DNA of 64,000 nt from Sphingobium yanoikuyae (GCF_013001025.1 NZ_CP053022.1:248001-312000); one strand, 5' to 3'. Positions 19,940 through 27,816 are shown, numbered from the stretch's first letter. Notes: generated from the sequence alone by a model not told the origin. Made by a program: numbers and translations.

Positions 19940-20124
19940 GGACGCGGGCCTGCCTCTCACGATTATGTTCGTGAGCGCAGCATTGGTTCGCGGACGCCGC
20001 ACGCCTATACGCAAAATCCGCAGCACGACTGCTGCTCCCCGACAGCTGCGTCGCCCGAACGCCGATGGCCGATCCCATCGATCGCCTTACCCATGCCTGC
20101 GCGATGCCCGGGGGACTTCGGTCT

Positions 20125-20132
20125 CTACTTAT
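20125..20132 (-). promoter_or_regulatory. FixJ-box-like site CTACTTAT
   Basis: The reverse complement, ATAAGTAG, matches seven of eight positions of GTAMGTAG. It lies in the divergent gap between the RNase-like gene (start 19939) and the DUF2933 gene (20192), about 60 bp before the latter. Confidence 0.4.
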
Positions 20133-20191
20133 ACCTTGCTCCTTGGACTCGAGCCTATGCTGCCCGGACGTTGACCAGAAGAGGACGGCAT

Positions 20192-20455
20192 ATGGGCGAA
20201 CATGACCATCGCATGCGCAAGCGCGGCAAGATCGTTCTGATCGGCTTCCTGCTCGTCGCTAGCTTCTTCCTCCTCACCGAGTATACCGCGCACTTCCTGG
20301 GTGTGCTGCCCTATCTCATCCTGCTCGCCTGCCCGCTCATGCACCTGTTCATGCACCGCGGCCATGGTGGGCATCAGCATGGCCATGAGCCCGGTCAGGC
20401 ACCCGCCGGCTTACCGGCCAATCCCAACGGCCGCATCGAAGGAGAGTCGCGATGA
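20192..20455 (+). CDS. DUF2933 small membrane protein
   Basis: An 87-residue protein with a basic N-terminus, one or two hydrophobic segments (about 13-50) and a His-rich tail (HRGHGGHQHGHE), the DUF2933 pattern. ATG 20192 is preceded by AGAGGA; longer upstream frames lack support. It overlaps the methyltransferase-like gene by 4 bp, a pairing that recurs in proteobacteria. The His-rich tail may bind metal; function is unknown. Confidence 0.75.
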   Translation: MGEHDHRMRKRGKIVLIGFLLVASFFLLTEYTAHFLGVLPYLILLACPLMHLFMHRGHGGHQHGHEPGQAPAGLPANPNGRIEGESR

Positions 20456-21132
20456 CGCACGCCGACTATGGCTATGGTCTGTGGGGGCTCGCGCTGGTTA
20501 ACGCCGCCGTTTTCATCCTCTTTGCGTTCAGCTTCTTCAAGCCGGCAACTAAACGAGACTGGCGCAGTTTGGGGGCGTTCAGCGCTTTCATCATAGCGCT
20601 CTTCGCGGAAATGTATGGCTTCCCGCTCACGATCTTCGTGCTTTCGGGGTGGCTCCAGTCGTATTTCCCCGCTGTCGACTGGTGGAGCCACGATGCTGGA
20701 CATCTCCTGGAGATGATGTTCGGCTGGCGAGTTAATCCCCATTACGGTCCATTCCACATCGCCAGCTTTGTGCTGATCGGCGTGGGTTACTGGCTGATCT
20801 CGGTTGCATGGACGGCCCTTCACTTGAGTCAGCGCAAACACCAATTGGCCCTTACTGGGATTTATGCCCGGATCCGGCACCCGCAATATGTCGGCTTCAT
20901 TCTCGTCATGCTCGGCTTTTTGCTACAATGGCCGACCCTTTTGACCCTTGCTATGTTTCCGGTGCTCGTCGTGATGTATATTCGGCTGGCTCGGCATGAG
21001 GAAAAGGAGGCGCTAGCCAGCTTCGGCGAGGTTTACCGCGATTATATGGCTCGCGTGCCCGGCTTCATTCCGAATCTGACAATCCATTCGCGTCGAAGAA
21101 GGCCATGGCGATCCTTTGACGGGAATGGCTGA
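20452..21132 (+). CDS. Isoprenylcysteine methyltransferase-like (PEMT/ICMT) membrane protein
   Basis: A 226-residue protein with five or six membrane helices and the C-terminal methyltransferase signature: YARIRHPQYVGFILV, then the RLARHEEKEALASFGEVYRDY motif that binds S-adenosylmethionine and the acceptor. Bacterial members methylate unknown, probably lipid, substrates. It is translationally coupled to the DUF2933 gene. Confidence 0.82.
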   Translation: MTHADYGYGLWGLALVNAAVFILFAFSFFKPATKRDWRSLGAFSAFIIALFAEMYGFPLTIFVLSGWLQSYFPAVDWWSHDAGHLLEMMFGWRVNPHYGPFHIASFVLIGVGYWLISVAWTALHLSQRKHQLALTGIYARIRHPQYVGFILVMLGFLLQWPTLLTLAMFPVLVVMYIRLARHEEKEALASFGEVYRDYMARVPGFIPNLTIHSRRRRPWRSFDGNG

Positions 21133-21241
21133 TGTAATTGCCGGCAAGGTCAATGCTGACGTTCTGACTGGCCTTATTATTCGGACATCGTTACCCGACC
21201 TCACAGCACACTACTGCAGCAACCCCGGTTCGACTGCGCAA

Positions 21242-21811
21242 TCATCTTGGGAGGGCAAGTTCGCCTTGCACGGGCAGATTCGGTGTGGAGCTGATGCCCG
21301 GCACTAGACGCAGAGCATCGCCGATCAAGGTATAGACGGCGTGGCGCTGGCCGCCACGGTTCCGATGGTCGACGCGATAGCCCTGATAATGTCGGCGGAG
21401 CAGGCCTGCATTCACCAGTTCGGAAACGGCGCGACTGAGATTACTCTTGCCGGCTGTGCGAATGCGTGCCCGCATTTCCTCCGCGATCACGCCGCGCCTT
21501 TTCTCCAGATCGCCGGGGAGCAGTCCGTTTCTAGCGAGGTCGCTCTCGACCCGCTCGGCCAGCGTAATGCTGCGCGGACCACGCTGGGCCATCGGGGTCA
21601 ATGCGTCGCATAGCCAATCGCGCAGGGAAACGAGCCCATCGTTCCGCCTGACCCAGGGACCGGCGCTTCCATCTGGCCCCGCCACCTGGGCGATCAGGTT
21701 GAGCAGCATGAAGGCATAACGGGGCCGGCTCGATACGGTCGCCAGCGTCTCGAGCACGGCCGCGACATCACAGCCAATGGAGGGTTCAAGAGGCTTGCCT
21801 GCATGAAACAT
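21242..21811 (-). CDS. Winged-helix DNA-binding protein of unknown role
   Basis: A 189-residue protein with no signal peptide. Residues about 120-165 (KSNLSRAVSELVNAGLLRRH then YQGYRVDHRNRGGQRHAVYT) look like a winged helix: a recognition helix followed by a wing. The N-terminal half is helical and unassigned. About 70 bp upstream of its start lies a perfect 12-bp inverted repeat (21883-21916), a possible binding site. It resembles plasmid-type replication or copy-control regulators, but I cannot place it in a family. Confidence 0.6.
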   Translation of the reverse strand: MFHAGKPLEPSIGCDVAAVLETLATVSSRPRYAFMLLNLIAQVAGPDGSAGPWVRRNDGLVSLRDWLCDALTPMAQRGPRSITLAERVESDLARNGLLPGDLEKRRGVIAEEMRARIRTAGKSNLSRAVSELVNAGLLRRHYQGYRVDHRNRGGQRHAVYTLIGDALRLVPGISSTPNLPVQGELALPR

Positions 21812-21882
21812 AACATGATGGAATCAAGCACAAAGCAGGATCAATGTGAATCCCAAATCGGCGGCCGCAGACGGGTTGTCAG

Positions 21883-21916
21883 CTATGACACTTTGCCGGC
21901 GGATAAAGTGTCATAG
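21883..21916. repeat. Perfect 12-bp inverted repeat with 10-bp spacer
   Basis: CTATGACACTTT (21883-21894) is mirrored exactly by AAAGTGTCATAG (21905-21916). No T-tract follows on either side, so it looks like an operator or replication-type site rather than a terminator. It lies between the divergent winged-helix gene and the interrupted luxR gene. Confidence 0.7.
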
Positions 21917-21941
21917 GCGATCCATTCTAATCGTAGATTGT

Positions 21942-21956
21942 TGCGAATCGTTCTCA
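21942..21956. promoter_or_regulatory. Fur-box-like 7-1-7 palindrome
   Basis: TGCGAATCGTTCTCA reads as TGCGAAT, C, GTTCTCA, an imperfect inverted repeat of the alphaproteobacterial Fur type. It lies about 75 bp upstream of the luxR-type start at 22033, suggesting possible iron control of that gene before it was disrupted. Confidence 0.35.
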
Positions 21957-22221
21957 ACTCATCCTGATAATCATGGCGCTCGCCGCTTAGGTCTGGACGA
22001 GCCGTCTCCTCGCGGACGAGCTTCCGTCGCCTATGGCGAACAGGATAAAAGACTGCGGCCGCCTTGATGATCTCACGCGCTTTGCGGCGGACTGTCAGCG
22101 TGCTGAAACCCTTGGCGATTTACATGGCACGATCGATGCCGCCGTGCGCGATCTTGGCTTCCGCTGGTTCACGCTGCTTCACAATATCGACCTTCGGCGC
22201 GGAGGCGAGCAAAGCCTGTTC

Positions 22222-22235
22222 CTCACAACCTATCC
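22222..22235 (+). repeat. 14-bp target-site duplication, left copy
   Basis: CTCACAACCTATCC here is repeated exactly at 23759-23772 on the other side of the IS. The length is unusual for classical IS3 elements (3-5 bp) and closer to the IS481 range. Confidence 0.9.
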
Positions 22236-22309
22236 TGTCCGTCGTCGGAACATTTGGCACAACTCGCGGCGTAAATTAACGGAGTGCGGGCCTCGTCTTG
22301 GGGTTAATA

Positions 22310-23290
22310 TTAGGCGGCGAGCTTGCGGTGCAGCAAGCGCCGATGTTCGATGGTCTGTCGCTTGATCCTTTCACGCTGTTTGATGATGGCTGGCGCCCTG
22401 CCGAAGTAGGCGTCGGCGGGCGTTACGTTGTTCAGGCTCTCGTGGTAACGCTGGTTGTTGTAGAGCTCGACGAAGGCCTTGATCTGGGCCTCAAGGTCGC
22501 CGAGTAGGAAGTAGTTTTCCAGCAGGATGCGATTCTTGAGGGTCTGATGCCAGCGTTCGATCTTGCCTTGGGTCTGGGGATGCATCGGAGCGCCGCGCAC
22601 ATGGCTCATCTTGTTGGCCTCGATGTATTCGGCCAACTCGCCGGCAATATAGCTCGGGCCATTATCCGACAGCAGCCGAGGCTTGTGCAGCACGGTGGCG
22701 CTGTCGCAGCCGGAAGCCTTAAGGGCGAGGTCCAGCGTGTCGGTGACATCCTCGGCCCGCATATTGGTGCACAGCTTCCAGGCGATGATGTAGCGCGAGA
22801 AGTCGTCGAGCACGGTCGACAGGTACATCCAGCCCCACCCGATGATCTTGAAGTAGGTGAAGTCGGTTTGCCACATCTCGTTCACCCGGGTGGTCTTGGT
22901 GTGGAACGCATCGGCCGCCTTGATCACGACATAGGCGGGACTGGTGATCAGATCATGGGCCTTCAACAGACGGTAAACCGTGGCTTCTGACACGAAGTAC
23001 CGTTTCTCGTCGGTGAAGCGCACCGCCAGTTCGCGCGGCGACAACTCGCTGTAATCCAGCGCCATCTCGACGATCTGATGCTGGATATCGTCGCCGATGC
23101 GGTTCCACACCCGGCTCGGTGCCGATGGTCGATCTTCCAGCGCCTCTGGCCCGCCTTCGACGAAGCGATCATACCAGCGATAGAAGGTCCGACGGGCAAT
23201 GCCGAGTTGGTCCAGCGTATGCTTGGCGGGCAGGTGCGACTGCTCGACGATCCGAATGATCTCGAGCTTCTCGGACGCGGGATACCTCAT
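22310..23290 (-). CDS. IS transposase, DDE catalytic subunit (OrfB)
   Basis: A 326-residue rve-type integrase. An N-terminal helix-turn-helix (LDQLGIARRTFYRWYDRFVE) precedes the DDE triad: Asp in MWQTDFTYFK, Asp in LLSDNGPSY, Glu in QTQGKIERWH. It starts within the OrfA stop (ATGA overlap), so expression may be by coupling rather than, or as well as, frameshifting. It looks intact, and the element may still be mobile. Confidence 0.9.
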   Translation of the reverse strand: MRYPASEKLEIIRIVEQSHLPAKHTLDQLGIARRTFYRWYDRFVEGGPEALEDRPSAPSRVWNRIGDDIQHQIVEMALDYSELSPRELAVRFTDEKRYFVSEATVYRLLKAHDLITSPAYVVIKAADAFHTKTTRVNEMWQTDFTYFKIIGWGWMYLSTVLDDFSRYIIAWKLCTNMRAEDVTDTLDLALKASGCDSATVLHKPRLLSDNGPSYIAGELAEYIEANKMSHVRGAPMHPQTQGKIERWHQTLKNRILLENYFLLGDLEAQIKAFVELYNNQRYHESLNNVTPADAYFGRAPAIIKQRERIKRQTIEHRRLLHRKLAA

Positions 23291-23673
23291 TCGTCGTCGC
23301 CCCCATCCGCGATCATGCTTTTTTTAAGCAGCCGGTTTTCCAGCGTCAGATCGGCCACGCATTCCTTCAGGTTCCGGGCTTCGCGACGCAGATCCTGCAC
23401 TTCGCCGGTGGTTGCGGCCCGTGCCGTATCACCAGCCAGACGGCGCTTGCCCGCTTCCATGAACTCCTTCGACCAGGTGTAGTACAGGCTTTGAGCAATG
23501 CCTTCCTTGCGGCACAGCTCGGCGATGCTGTCCTCGCCGCGCAGGCCATCCAGCACGATCCGGATCTTGTCCTCAGCCGAGAAGTGCCGACGGGTCGCAC
23601 GCCGGATATCCTTCACCACCCGCTCAGCAGGAGCCTTCGTCACCGATTTCTTCAAGGAGGGTTTGGGCTTCAT
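23287..23673 (-). CDS. IS accessory transposase protein (OrfA)
   Basis: A 128-residue protein with a HTH_Tnp_1-type helix-turn-helix (RRHFSAEDKIRIVLDGLRGE, then SIAELCRKEGIAQSLYYTW) and a C-terminal leucine-zipper-like helix (LKECVADLTLENRLLKKSM). It binds the IS ends and dimerises with OrfB. It overlaps OrfB by 4 bp. Confidence 0.85.
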   Translation of the reverse strand: MKPKPSLKKSVTKAPAERVVKDIRRATRRHFSAEDKIRIVLDGLRGEDSIAELCRKEGIAQSLYYTWSKEFMEAGKRRLAGDTARAATTGEVQDLRREARNLKECVADLTLENRLLKKSMIADGGDDE

Positions 23674-23758
23674 CTTCGTTCCTTCGTCACTACGACGAAG
23701 CCCAAACCCTCCTTAATTTACAACCTCAAATCTGTGCCATTGGTGCTGACGCCGGACA

Positions 23759-23772
23759 CTCACAACCTATCC
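23759..23772 (+). repeat. 14-bp target-site duplication, right copy
   Basis: Exact second copy of CTCACAACCTATCC, joining the IS right end to the remainder of the luxR-type gene. Confidence 0.9.
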
Positions 23773-24344
23773 ATCGGCCTGGCTCGAGGAAGTTCTCGAA
23801 GAACGCCATTATCTCGAAGATCCGATCCATGCGGCCTGCGCTCGCACCCCGTCAGGGCTCGCCTGGGACCGGATCGGCGACGTGCTGGAGCTCACGCCGC
23901 GCCAGCGAAGCATCCTCGACCGCGCCAGGGACCATGACCTTGCGTCCGGCTACAGTTTGCCAATCCGGACCCCGGGGGAACCCGAGGCGATCTTTACCGC
24001 CGCCCGATCGCGCGACGAGCCGCTCAGCGCAGAGGAGGTTCTGACCGCCCGTCTGCTCGGCTCGGTCGCTTATGATCGGGCGCGCGAGCTGCTTGGCGAA
24101 AGGGCAGGGCCATTGGCCTGCGTCCCTCTCAGCCCTCGCCAGGTCGAATGCATCGCGCTCGTCGCGCAAGGCAAAAGCGACTGGGAGATCGGCCAGATCC
24201 TCGGCCTCAGCCGCGACACCGTGCACGAATATGTTGAATCGGCCCGCAGGCGTTATGGCGTGCGACGACGCACGCAGCTGGTGCTGCGCGCGGTTCGCGA
24301 TGGTCATCTCAACATGGAAGCGCTGCTCTGATCTCGCCGGCCAT

Positions 24345-24704
24345 ATGATGATCGGGCTTGGGCAAGTTCAGGATTTCTGCGCTGTCGCTGGCGCGATCAA
24401 GGACGCTACGGCCTTGTCTGACCTGATGGCCGAAATCACGAAGGCCATGGGCTTTCGGCACTATGCCCTGGTCCATCATGTCGACCTGAAGCCTGCGGTT
24501 CGCTCGGTCCACATCGTCGACTATCCGCAAGACTGGGTGGAGCGCTTCCAGGCGAGACGCCTCTATGCGAGCGACCCGATCCACCGGCAAGCAGGAGCCA
24601 AGGCCGCTCCGGCCATGAAAAGGCCCCCGACAGACATGCTGGCGGGGGCCCCCGGAAGCCTACGCAATGAAGGCGATGTCGCTATGTCATCTCCTCGTTC
24701 GTAG
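24345..24704 (+). pseudogene. Truncated second LuxR-type autoinducer-binding domain
   Basis: Fourteen bases after the first luxR stop, an ATG opens a 119-codon frame. Its first 85 residues match the start of an autoinducer-binding domain (MGFRHYALVHHVDL, then YPQDWVERF and YASDPIHRQA). After DPIHRQ the sequence becomes unrelated and Pro/Ala-rich, running over the terminator hairpin of the opposite gene, with no helix-turn-helix. It is a 3'-truncated paralogue of the neighbouring luxR. It could act as a short ligand-binding decoy, but decay is more likely. Confidence 0.7.
24615..24650 (-). terminator. Rho-independent terminator of the DUF4142 gene
   Basis: On the minus strand GGCCCCCG pairs with CGGGGGCC (24643-24650 with 24622-24629) and is followed by TTTTCAT. 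It lies about 90 bp past the stop of the DUF4142 gene. Confidence 0.75.
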
Positions 24705-24739
24705 ACAGGATCAACGCGGCGGGCGAAGGCGGCGTTCCG

Positions 24740-25348
24740 TCAGTCCTTGTCGAGCGCCCTGGCGCTTGAAAGATGCTTCTCGACGACCGGCGCTATCTCG
24801 CCCGCTGCCTGCTTGAGCGAGACGACGTTCCCGTCCACGGCATATTTGCGCATCAGGTCGAGGGCATCCTCATGGGCATCGACCTGGCCGTCGATATATT
24901 CCTTGTCGAACTCAGCGCCCTTGAGCGTCTTCAGCTCCGCCAGATCTTCCGCCTGGTCCTTGGTCAGTGTCGCATTTGGCGTAATCGCGGGACTGGCCGC
25001 CTTGGCCGCGGCCTTGATCTTTGCGGTCGATTCCGTGTGGGCGGCGACCATCATCCCGGCAAATTCCTTCACCTGGGGAGACTGGGCATTTGTCGTCGCC
25101 AGCTTGGCGGCTTCTATCTCGAAGGCATCGCTTTTGGCGGCCGCGTCCGCAAATTCCTGGCCGGTTGGCGTCGTCGTGAGAGCCTGCTGCGCATTGTCGA
25201 TTGCGTTGCCGGTGGAATTGAGAGCGTTCGAAACGGCAGCACCGGTATCGTTCAAGGCGTTATCGGCCTTTTGTTCGGCTTTCGGGCTGCAAGCGCCAAG
25301 CGCAAGGGCCGCTATCGGTGCGACACTCATCCACAGATGATTTCTCAT
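24740..25348 (-). CDS. DUF4142 lipoprotein
   Basis: A 202-residue protein. ATG 25348 is preceded by GAGGAGG and starts a lipoprotein signal ending in LALGACSP (Cys about residue 21); an upstream extension lacks these features. The mature part is a ferritin-like four-helix DUF4142 domain with repeated His/Glu positions (AAHTESTAKIKAA, VDAHEDALDLM). DUF4142 proteins sit in the periplasm and are typical general-stress products of sphingomonads; their reaction is unknown. An exact EcfG promoter (GGAAC-N17-CGTT) lies 28 bp upstream, so control by the general stress sigma factor is very likely. Confidence 0.85.
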   Translation of the reverse strand: MRNHLWMSVAPIAALALGACSPKAEQKADNALNDTGAAVSNALNSTGNAIDNAQQALTTTPTGQEFADAAAKSDAFEIEAAKLATTNAQSPQVKEFAGMMVAAHTESTAKIKAAAKAASPAITPNATLTKDQAEDLAELKTLKGAEFDKEYIDGQVDAHEDALDLMRKYAVDGNVVSLKQAAGEIAPVVEKHLSSARALDKD

Positions 25349-25375
25349 GACATCCTCCTCTTTGGGTGTTGCCCG

Positions 25376-25401
25376 AACGCCCGATGACCGACCGCCGTTC
25401 C
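25376..25401 (-). promoter_or_regulatory. EcfG-type promoter of the DUF4142 gene
   Basis: Read on the minus strand, GGAAC (25401-25397) and CGTT (25379-25376) are separated by 17 bp, the exact alphaproteobacterial general-stress promoter. It lies just upstream of the DUF4142 start. Confidence 0.8.
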
Positions 25402-25524
25402 TCTGGGCGCGGCAATGAAAAAGCCGTGCTTGAAAATGCCGGAAAATTGATCCGGTCATCGCTCCAGCGAAGAGGACAGAAGCGGAAGTGGAAAGGCGAC
25501 CATGCCACTCATCATGCCGCCATC

Positions 25525-25558
25525 AGATAAAAGCCCGCCCGGCATGGGCCGGGCGGGC
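25525..25558 (-). terminator. Strong rho-independent terminator (minus strand)
   Basis: GCCCGCCCGGC (25533-25543) pairs perfectly with GCCGGGCGGGC (25548-25558). The T-run TTTTATCT is on the minus-strand side. The only candidate transcript is the small minus-strand ORF ending at 25589. Confidence 0.8.
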
Positions 25559-25588
25559 AGTAGCAGGCTGGAAGCCTCGGGTCGCTGA

Positions 25589-25780
25589 TCAACAGATACA
25601 GGCTTGCATGTGAGTCGCCTTGTATGGATCGGACAAGGTCTGGAGATTTCCGTTAGGGAATGCTGCTCTTTCATGCTCGCCTGCGGTGACGCCACTTTGG
25701 ATCGGCGACCCACCAGGAACTCGCCTGTCCGGGATCGATTGATGCGCGGATAGAGGCAATGGCTGAGGCGTCCCACTCAT
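25589..25780 (-). CDS. Possible small protein with Cys-x-Cys tail
   Basis: A 63-codon frame ends 30 bp before a strong same-strand terminator. Its C-terminus (NLQTLSDPYKATHMQACIC) looks compact and ends in Cys-Ile-Cys. No ribosome site is obvious, and a start could lie further inside. I do not recognise it; the terminator is the main reason to list it. Confidence 0.3.
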   Translation of the reverse strand: MSGTPQPLPLSAHQSIPDRRVPGGSPIQSGVTAGEHERAAFPNGNLQTLSDPYKATHMQACIC

Positions 25781-26213
25781 GAAGATTTTCACCATCGGCT
25801 ATGAGGGGGTAACCCAGGCACAGCTGATCGAGGCGCTCAGGGCAGCGGGCGTTGAAGTCCTGGCCGATGTGCGGGCCCTTCCACTCTCGCGCCGCCCGGG
25901 ATTTTCGAAGAATATCCTTGCATCCGGACTGCGCGAGGCGGGGATCGACTATGTCGGCTTCAAGGCGCTTGGCACCCCGCCGGCAGGCCGCGAAGCGGCG
26001 CGCAGGGGGCAGCATGCACGCCTGACGGAAATCTATGCGGGTCAGCTCGACCTGCCCGAGGCGATTGTTCAGGCCGCGCAACTGGTCGAACTGGCTGCGG
26101 CGCGCCCCACCGCGCTGCTCTGCTTCGAGCGCGATCCTGCGGGCTGCCATCGATCCCTGCTGCTCGATGCCGTCCTGCCAGACGCTGATCGGGTTGATCT
26201 CTATCCAGGCTGA
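25779..26213 (+). CDS. DUF488 domain protein
   Basis: A 144-residue cytoplasmic protein starting MKIFTIGYEGVTQAQLIEAL, the DUF488 hallmark. It continues with VLADVRALPLSRRPGFSK and the Cys/His-containing LLCFERDPAGCHRS near the C-terminus. Biochemical function is unknown; members often occur in stress gene clusters. Confidence 0.85.
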   Translation: MKIFTIGYEGVTQAQLIEALRAAGVEVLADVRALPLSRRPGFSKNILASGLREAGIDYVGFKALGTPPAGREAARRGQHARLTEIYAGQLDLPEAIVQAAQLVELAAARPTALLCFERDPAGCHRSLLLDAVLPDADRVDLYPG

Positions 26214-26378
26214 TCGCGGCATTTGGCAAGCAATCGGTGCGGAAGCGGGATTCTCGGCGGTGGGAGAGTTCAGATCTGTCGGCGGCAAGGGAGGATGGCG
26301 GGCGGGACGCTGCTGTCGCGTTCATCATGATCTTGTCCGATGTGGGGAACCCACGCGGCCGGGCGGCCTTATAGCGGC

Positions 26379-26669
26379 ATGCGCACCCCATCATCCCTGT
26401 CCCTGACATTCGATTGCTGGAGCCTCGGGCTCGAGGCTTGCTCCGTCATCGGCATGCGGCTTCCTCGGCTCATGGCCGGCAATGCGGCGGCCATGGCTGA
26501 AGCGCAACTGATGGTCAGGGAGAAGGTGGAGGCCGCAGCGCTGCTGCAATGGAAGTTCATGACCGGAAGCCTTGGCAGCTCGCCGCCTGCCATGATGACC
26601 GCGTCAGTCACCCATTATCGCAAGGCGGTCCGCAAGAATCGGCGGCGATTGGCGCGGCCCGCCAAATAA
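26379..26669 (+). CDS. Small helical protein of the alphaproteobacterial 'antifreeze'-labelled family
   Basis: About 96 residues from ATG 26379 (26340 is an alternative start). The C-terminal half (EAQLMVREKVEAAALLQWK, then VTHYRKAVRKNRRRL) resembles short alphaproteobacterial proteins that databases often name antifreeze protein without evidence. It is phasin-like in pattern: amphipathic helix and basic tail. No catalytic motif is visible. Confidence 0.5.
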   Translation: MRTPSSLSLTFDCWSLGLEACSVIGMRLPRLMAGNAAAMAEAQLMVREKVEAAALLQWKFMTGSLGSSPPAMMTASVTHYRKAVRKNRRRLARPAK

Positions 26670-26769
26670 GGAGACAGGCGCAGGATTGTTTCGCAATCAG
26701 CATATTCCTCGCTCAACCGCCGCCGGCATGTTTGGCAAACAGCGTGCTTTCAAAGCAGATGAGTGTGCC

Positions 26770-27021
26770 ATGACCGGAAATGAACTGATCGAAGCCGTCG
26801 CTACCCAGCAAGCGGCCACCAAGTCGGACGTGAAGAAGATCATCGACGCGGCAGCCTGGGGCGAAGAGGTCTCGATCGCAGGCTTCGGCAAGTTCAAGGT
26901 GAACCAGAGCGCGGCCCAGGTGGGCAGGATTCCCCGGACGGGCGACCCGATGACGATTCCGGCGTCGCGCAAGGTAGGGTTCCAGCCAGCCAAGGCGCTC
27001 AAGGACAAGGTCAACAGCTGA
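26770..27021 (+). CDS. Short HU/IHF-type DNA-binding protein
   Basis: An 83-residue protein with the HU pattern: NELIEAVATQQAATKSDVKK, the GFGKFKVNQSAAQVGRIPRTGDPM arm and IPASRKVGFQPAKALKD. Against a standard 90-residue HU, about eight residues are missing from the second dimerisation helix (IIDAAAWGEEV where HU has a longer helix). This may weaken dimerisation or make it depend on a partner HU. ATG 26770 gives the family N-terminus. Confidence 0.8.
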   Translation: MTGNELIEAVATQQAATKSDVKKIIDAAAWGEEVSIAGFGKFKVNQSAAQVGRIPRTGDPMTIPASRKVGFQPAKALKDKVNS

Positions 27022-27520
27022 TCGCGGCGCGCCGGCGTATCTGCAGAGGCTTGTGGCAATGGGCTGGCATTGACTGCGAGGCTGCGCCTGGCGCACGCCG
27101 TGGCAAGGGTGAACCTTGCGAGGAGCAGATCAAGGGTCCGCCCCCGGTTGGAAAAAATCAAGTCTTGCCCCGCCTGCCTTCAGGCGGGTCGCTTTCACTC
27201 TGAAAAGGCAGGCGGGGCATCCAGCAGATTGGCGCAGTCCATGCCGCCCCGCTGGATGAGTTTGGCTATTACCGGCGAAATGTGAATCCACTCGGCAATG
27301 GCTTGAGGCCATCGAGTCGACCTCGGCCGGCCACCCACTGCAGGCAGGCCGAGGTCAACCGAGAGGGTCGAAAAACCCTGCACCGGATGATGCAGGGCCA
27401 GTCGGGTCGCGCAAGCCATGGAGACTTGCCAGGGAATAACCGATTGATCGATCATTGTTTCCACGAAACGATAACGCAATCGAAATTTTTTGCGTTTTGC
27501 ATTTTGCATGAAAATATTGG
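27022..27520. other. Intergenic stretch with several inverted repeats
   Basis: No gene recognised. Inverted repeats are prominent. GCCCCGCCTGCCTT near 27168 pairs with its complement near 27220. GACCTCGGCC near 27318 pairs with GGCCGAGGTC near 27346. A short CCTGCA/TGCAGG hairpin lies near 27380. From about 27430 the base composition becomes AT-richer than its surroundings. Confidence 0.4.
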
Positions 27521-27524
27521 GAGG

Positions 27525-27700
27525 TGGGCACGATCACCATCTCCTGCCAGCTAGCGCCCGGATAGGCAGCCTTGCGGGCATCGACCTCGCTCTGCTGCTC
27601 GGCCCAGAAAAGATCGGGCGAGGCGAAATAGCTGTCCTCGCTGAACAGGTGGGACGACGGCACGTTCAAAACCGGCAAGGTCGAACAGCGGATGGTAGGC
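27525..27700 (-). pseudogene. Possible ParB-like fragment
   Basis: On the minus strand a frame contains HLFSEDSYFASPDLFWAEQQ, then SEVDARKAAYPGASWQEMVIV. This resembles the segment of plasmid-type ParB nucleases after the helix-turn-helix (DLFxEDxYxxDPDL...AexEAraeaxxxxGW). Flanking sequence on both sides diverges, so it is at best a remnant. It hints at a plasmid or integrated replicon origin for this part. Confidence 0.4.
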
Positions 27701-27798
27701 AGCGATAGACTGAATCGCCAAGGAGCCACGCCTTCAACTGGTGGCGGTTTGGCGCGCGGGCGTCGGAATCATCTTAGAGGGCCATCGCAGTCAATGCG

Positions 27799-27816
27799 AT
27801 GTTCGTTGACGAACAT
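27799..27816. repeat. Perfect 8-2-8 palindrome
   Basis: ATGTTCGT-TG-ACGAACAT is an exact inverted repeat in a gene-free stretch about 100 bp before a candidate small RNA. It is not the direct-repeat GTTC-N7-GTTC LexA box of alphaproteobacteria. It may be an operator. Confidence 0.45.

Larger units (their letters stand above)
22236..23758 (-). mobile_element. IS3/IS481-superfamily insertion sequence (1,523 bp)
   Basis: The element is bounded by TGTCCG at 22236 and CGGACA at 23758. The imperfect terminal inverted repeats run about 45 bp: TGTCCGTCGTCGGAACATT against TGTCCGGCGTCAGCACCAA, and both continue to a shared TAAATTAA. It carries two minus-strand ORFs that overlap by 4 bp. The flanking 14-bp repeats show recent insertion into a luxR-type gene. 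Confidence 0.92.
22033..24331 (+). pseudogene. LuxR-family quorum-sensing regulator interrupted by an IS
   Basis: The gene is split into 22033-22235 and 23773-24331 by an insertion at 22236-23758. Removing the element and one 14-bp repeat joins TTYP to SAWLEEVLEE in frame and yields a 253-residue protein, the normal LuxR length. The N-terminal autoinducer-binding domain has FRWFTLLHN, YPSAWLEE and DPIHAACA; the C-terminal GerE helix-turn-helix has LSPRQVECIALVAQGKSDWE and RDTVHEYVESARRRYGV. As it stands, the N-terminal piece stops inside the IS and the C-terminal piece could be expressed alone only from an internal start. No luxI is present in the window. Confidence 0.88.

Noticed and set aside
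27799..27816. LexA box
   Set aside because: The site is an inverted repeat; the alphaproteobacterial LexA box is a direct repeat GTTC-N7-GTTC.
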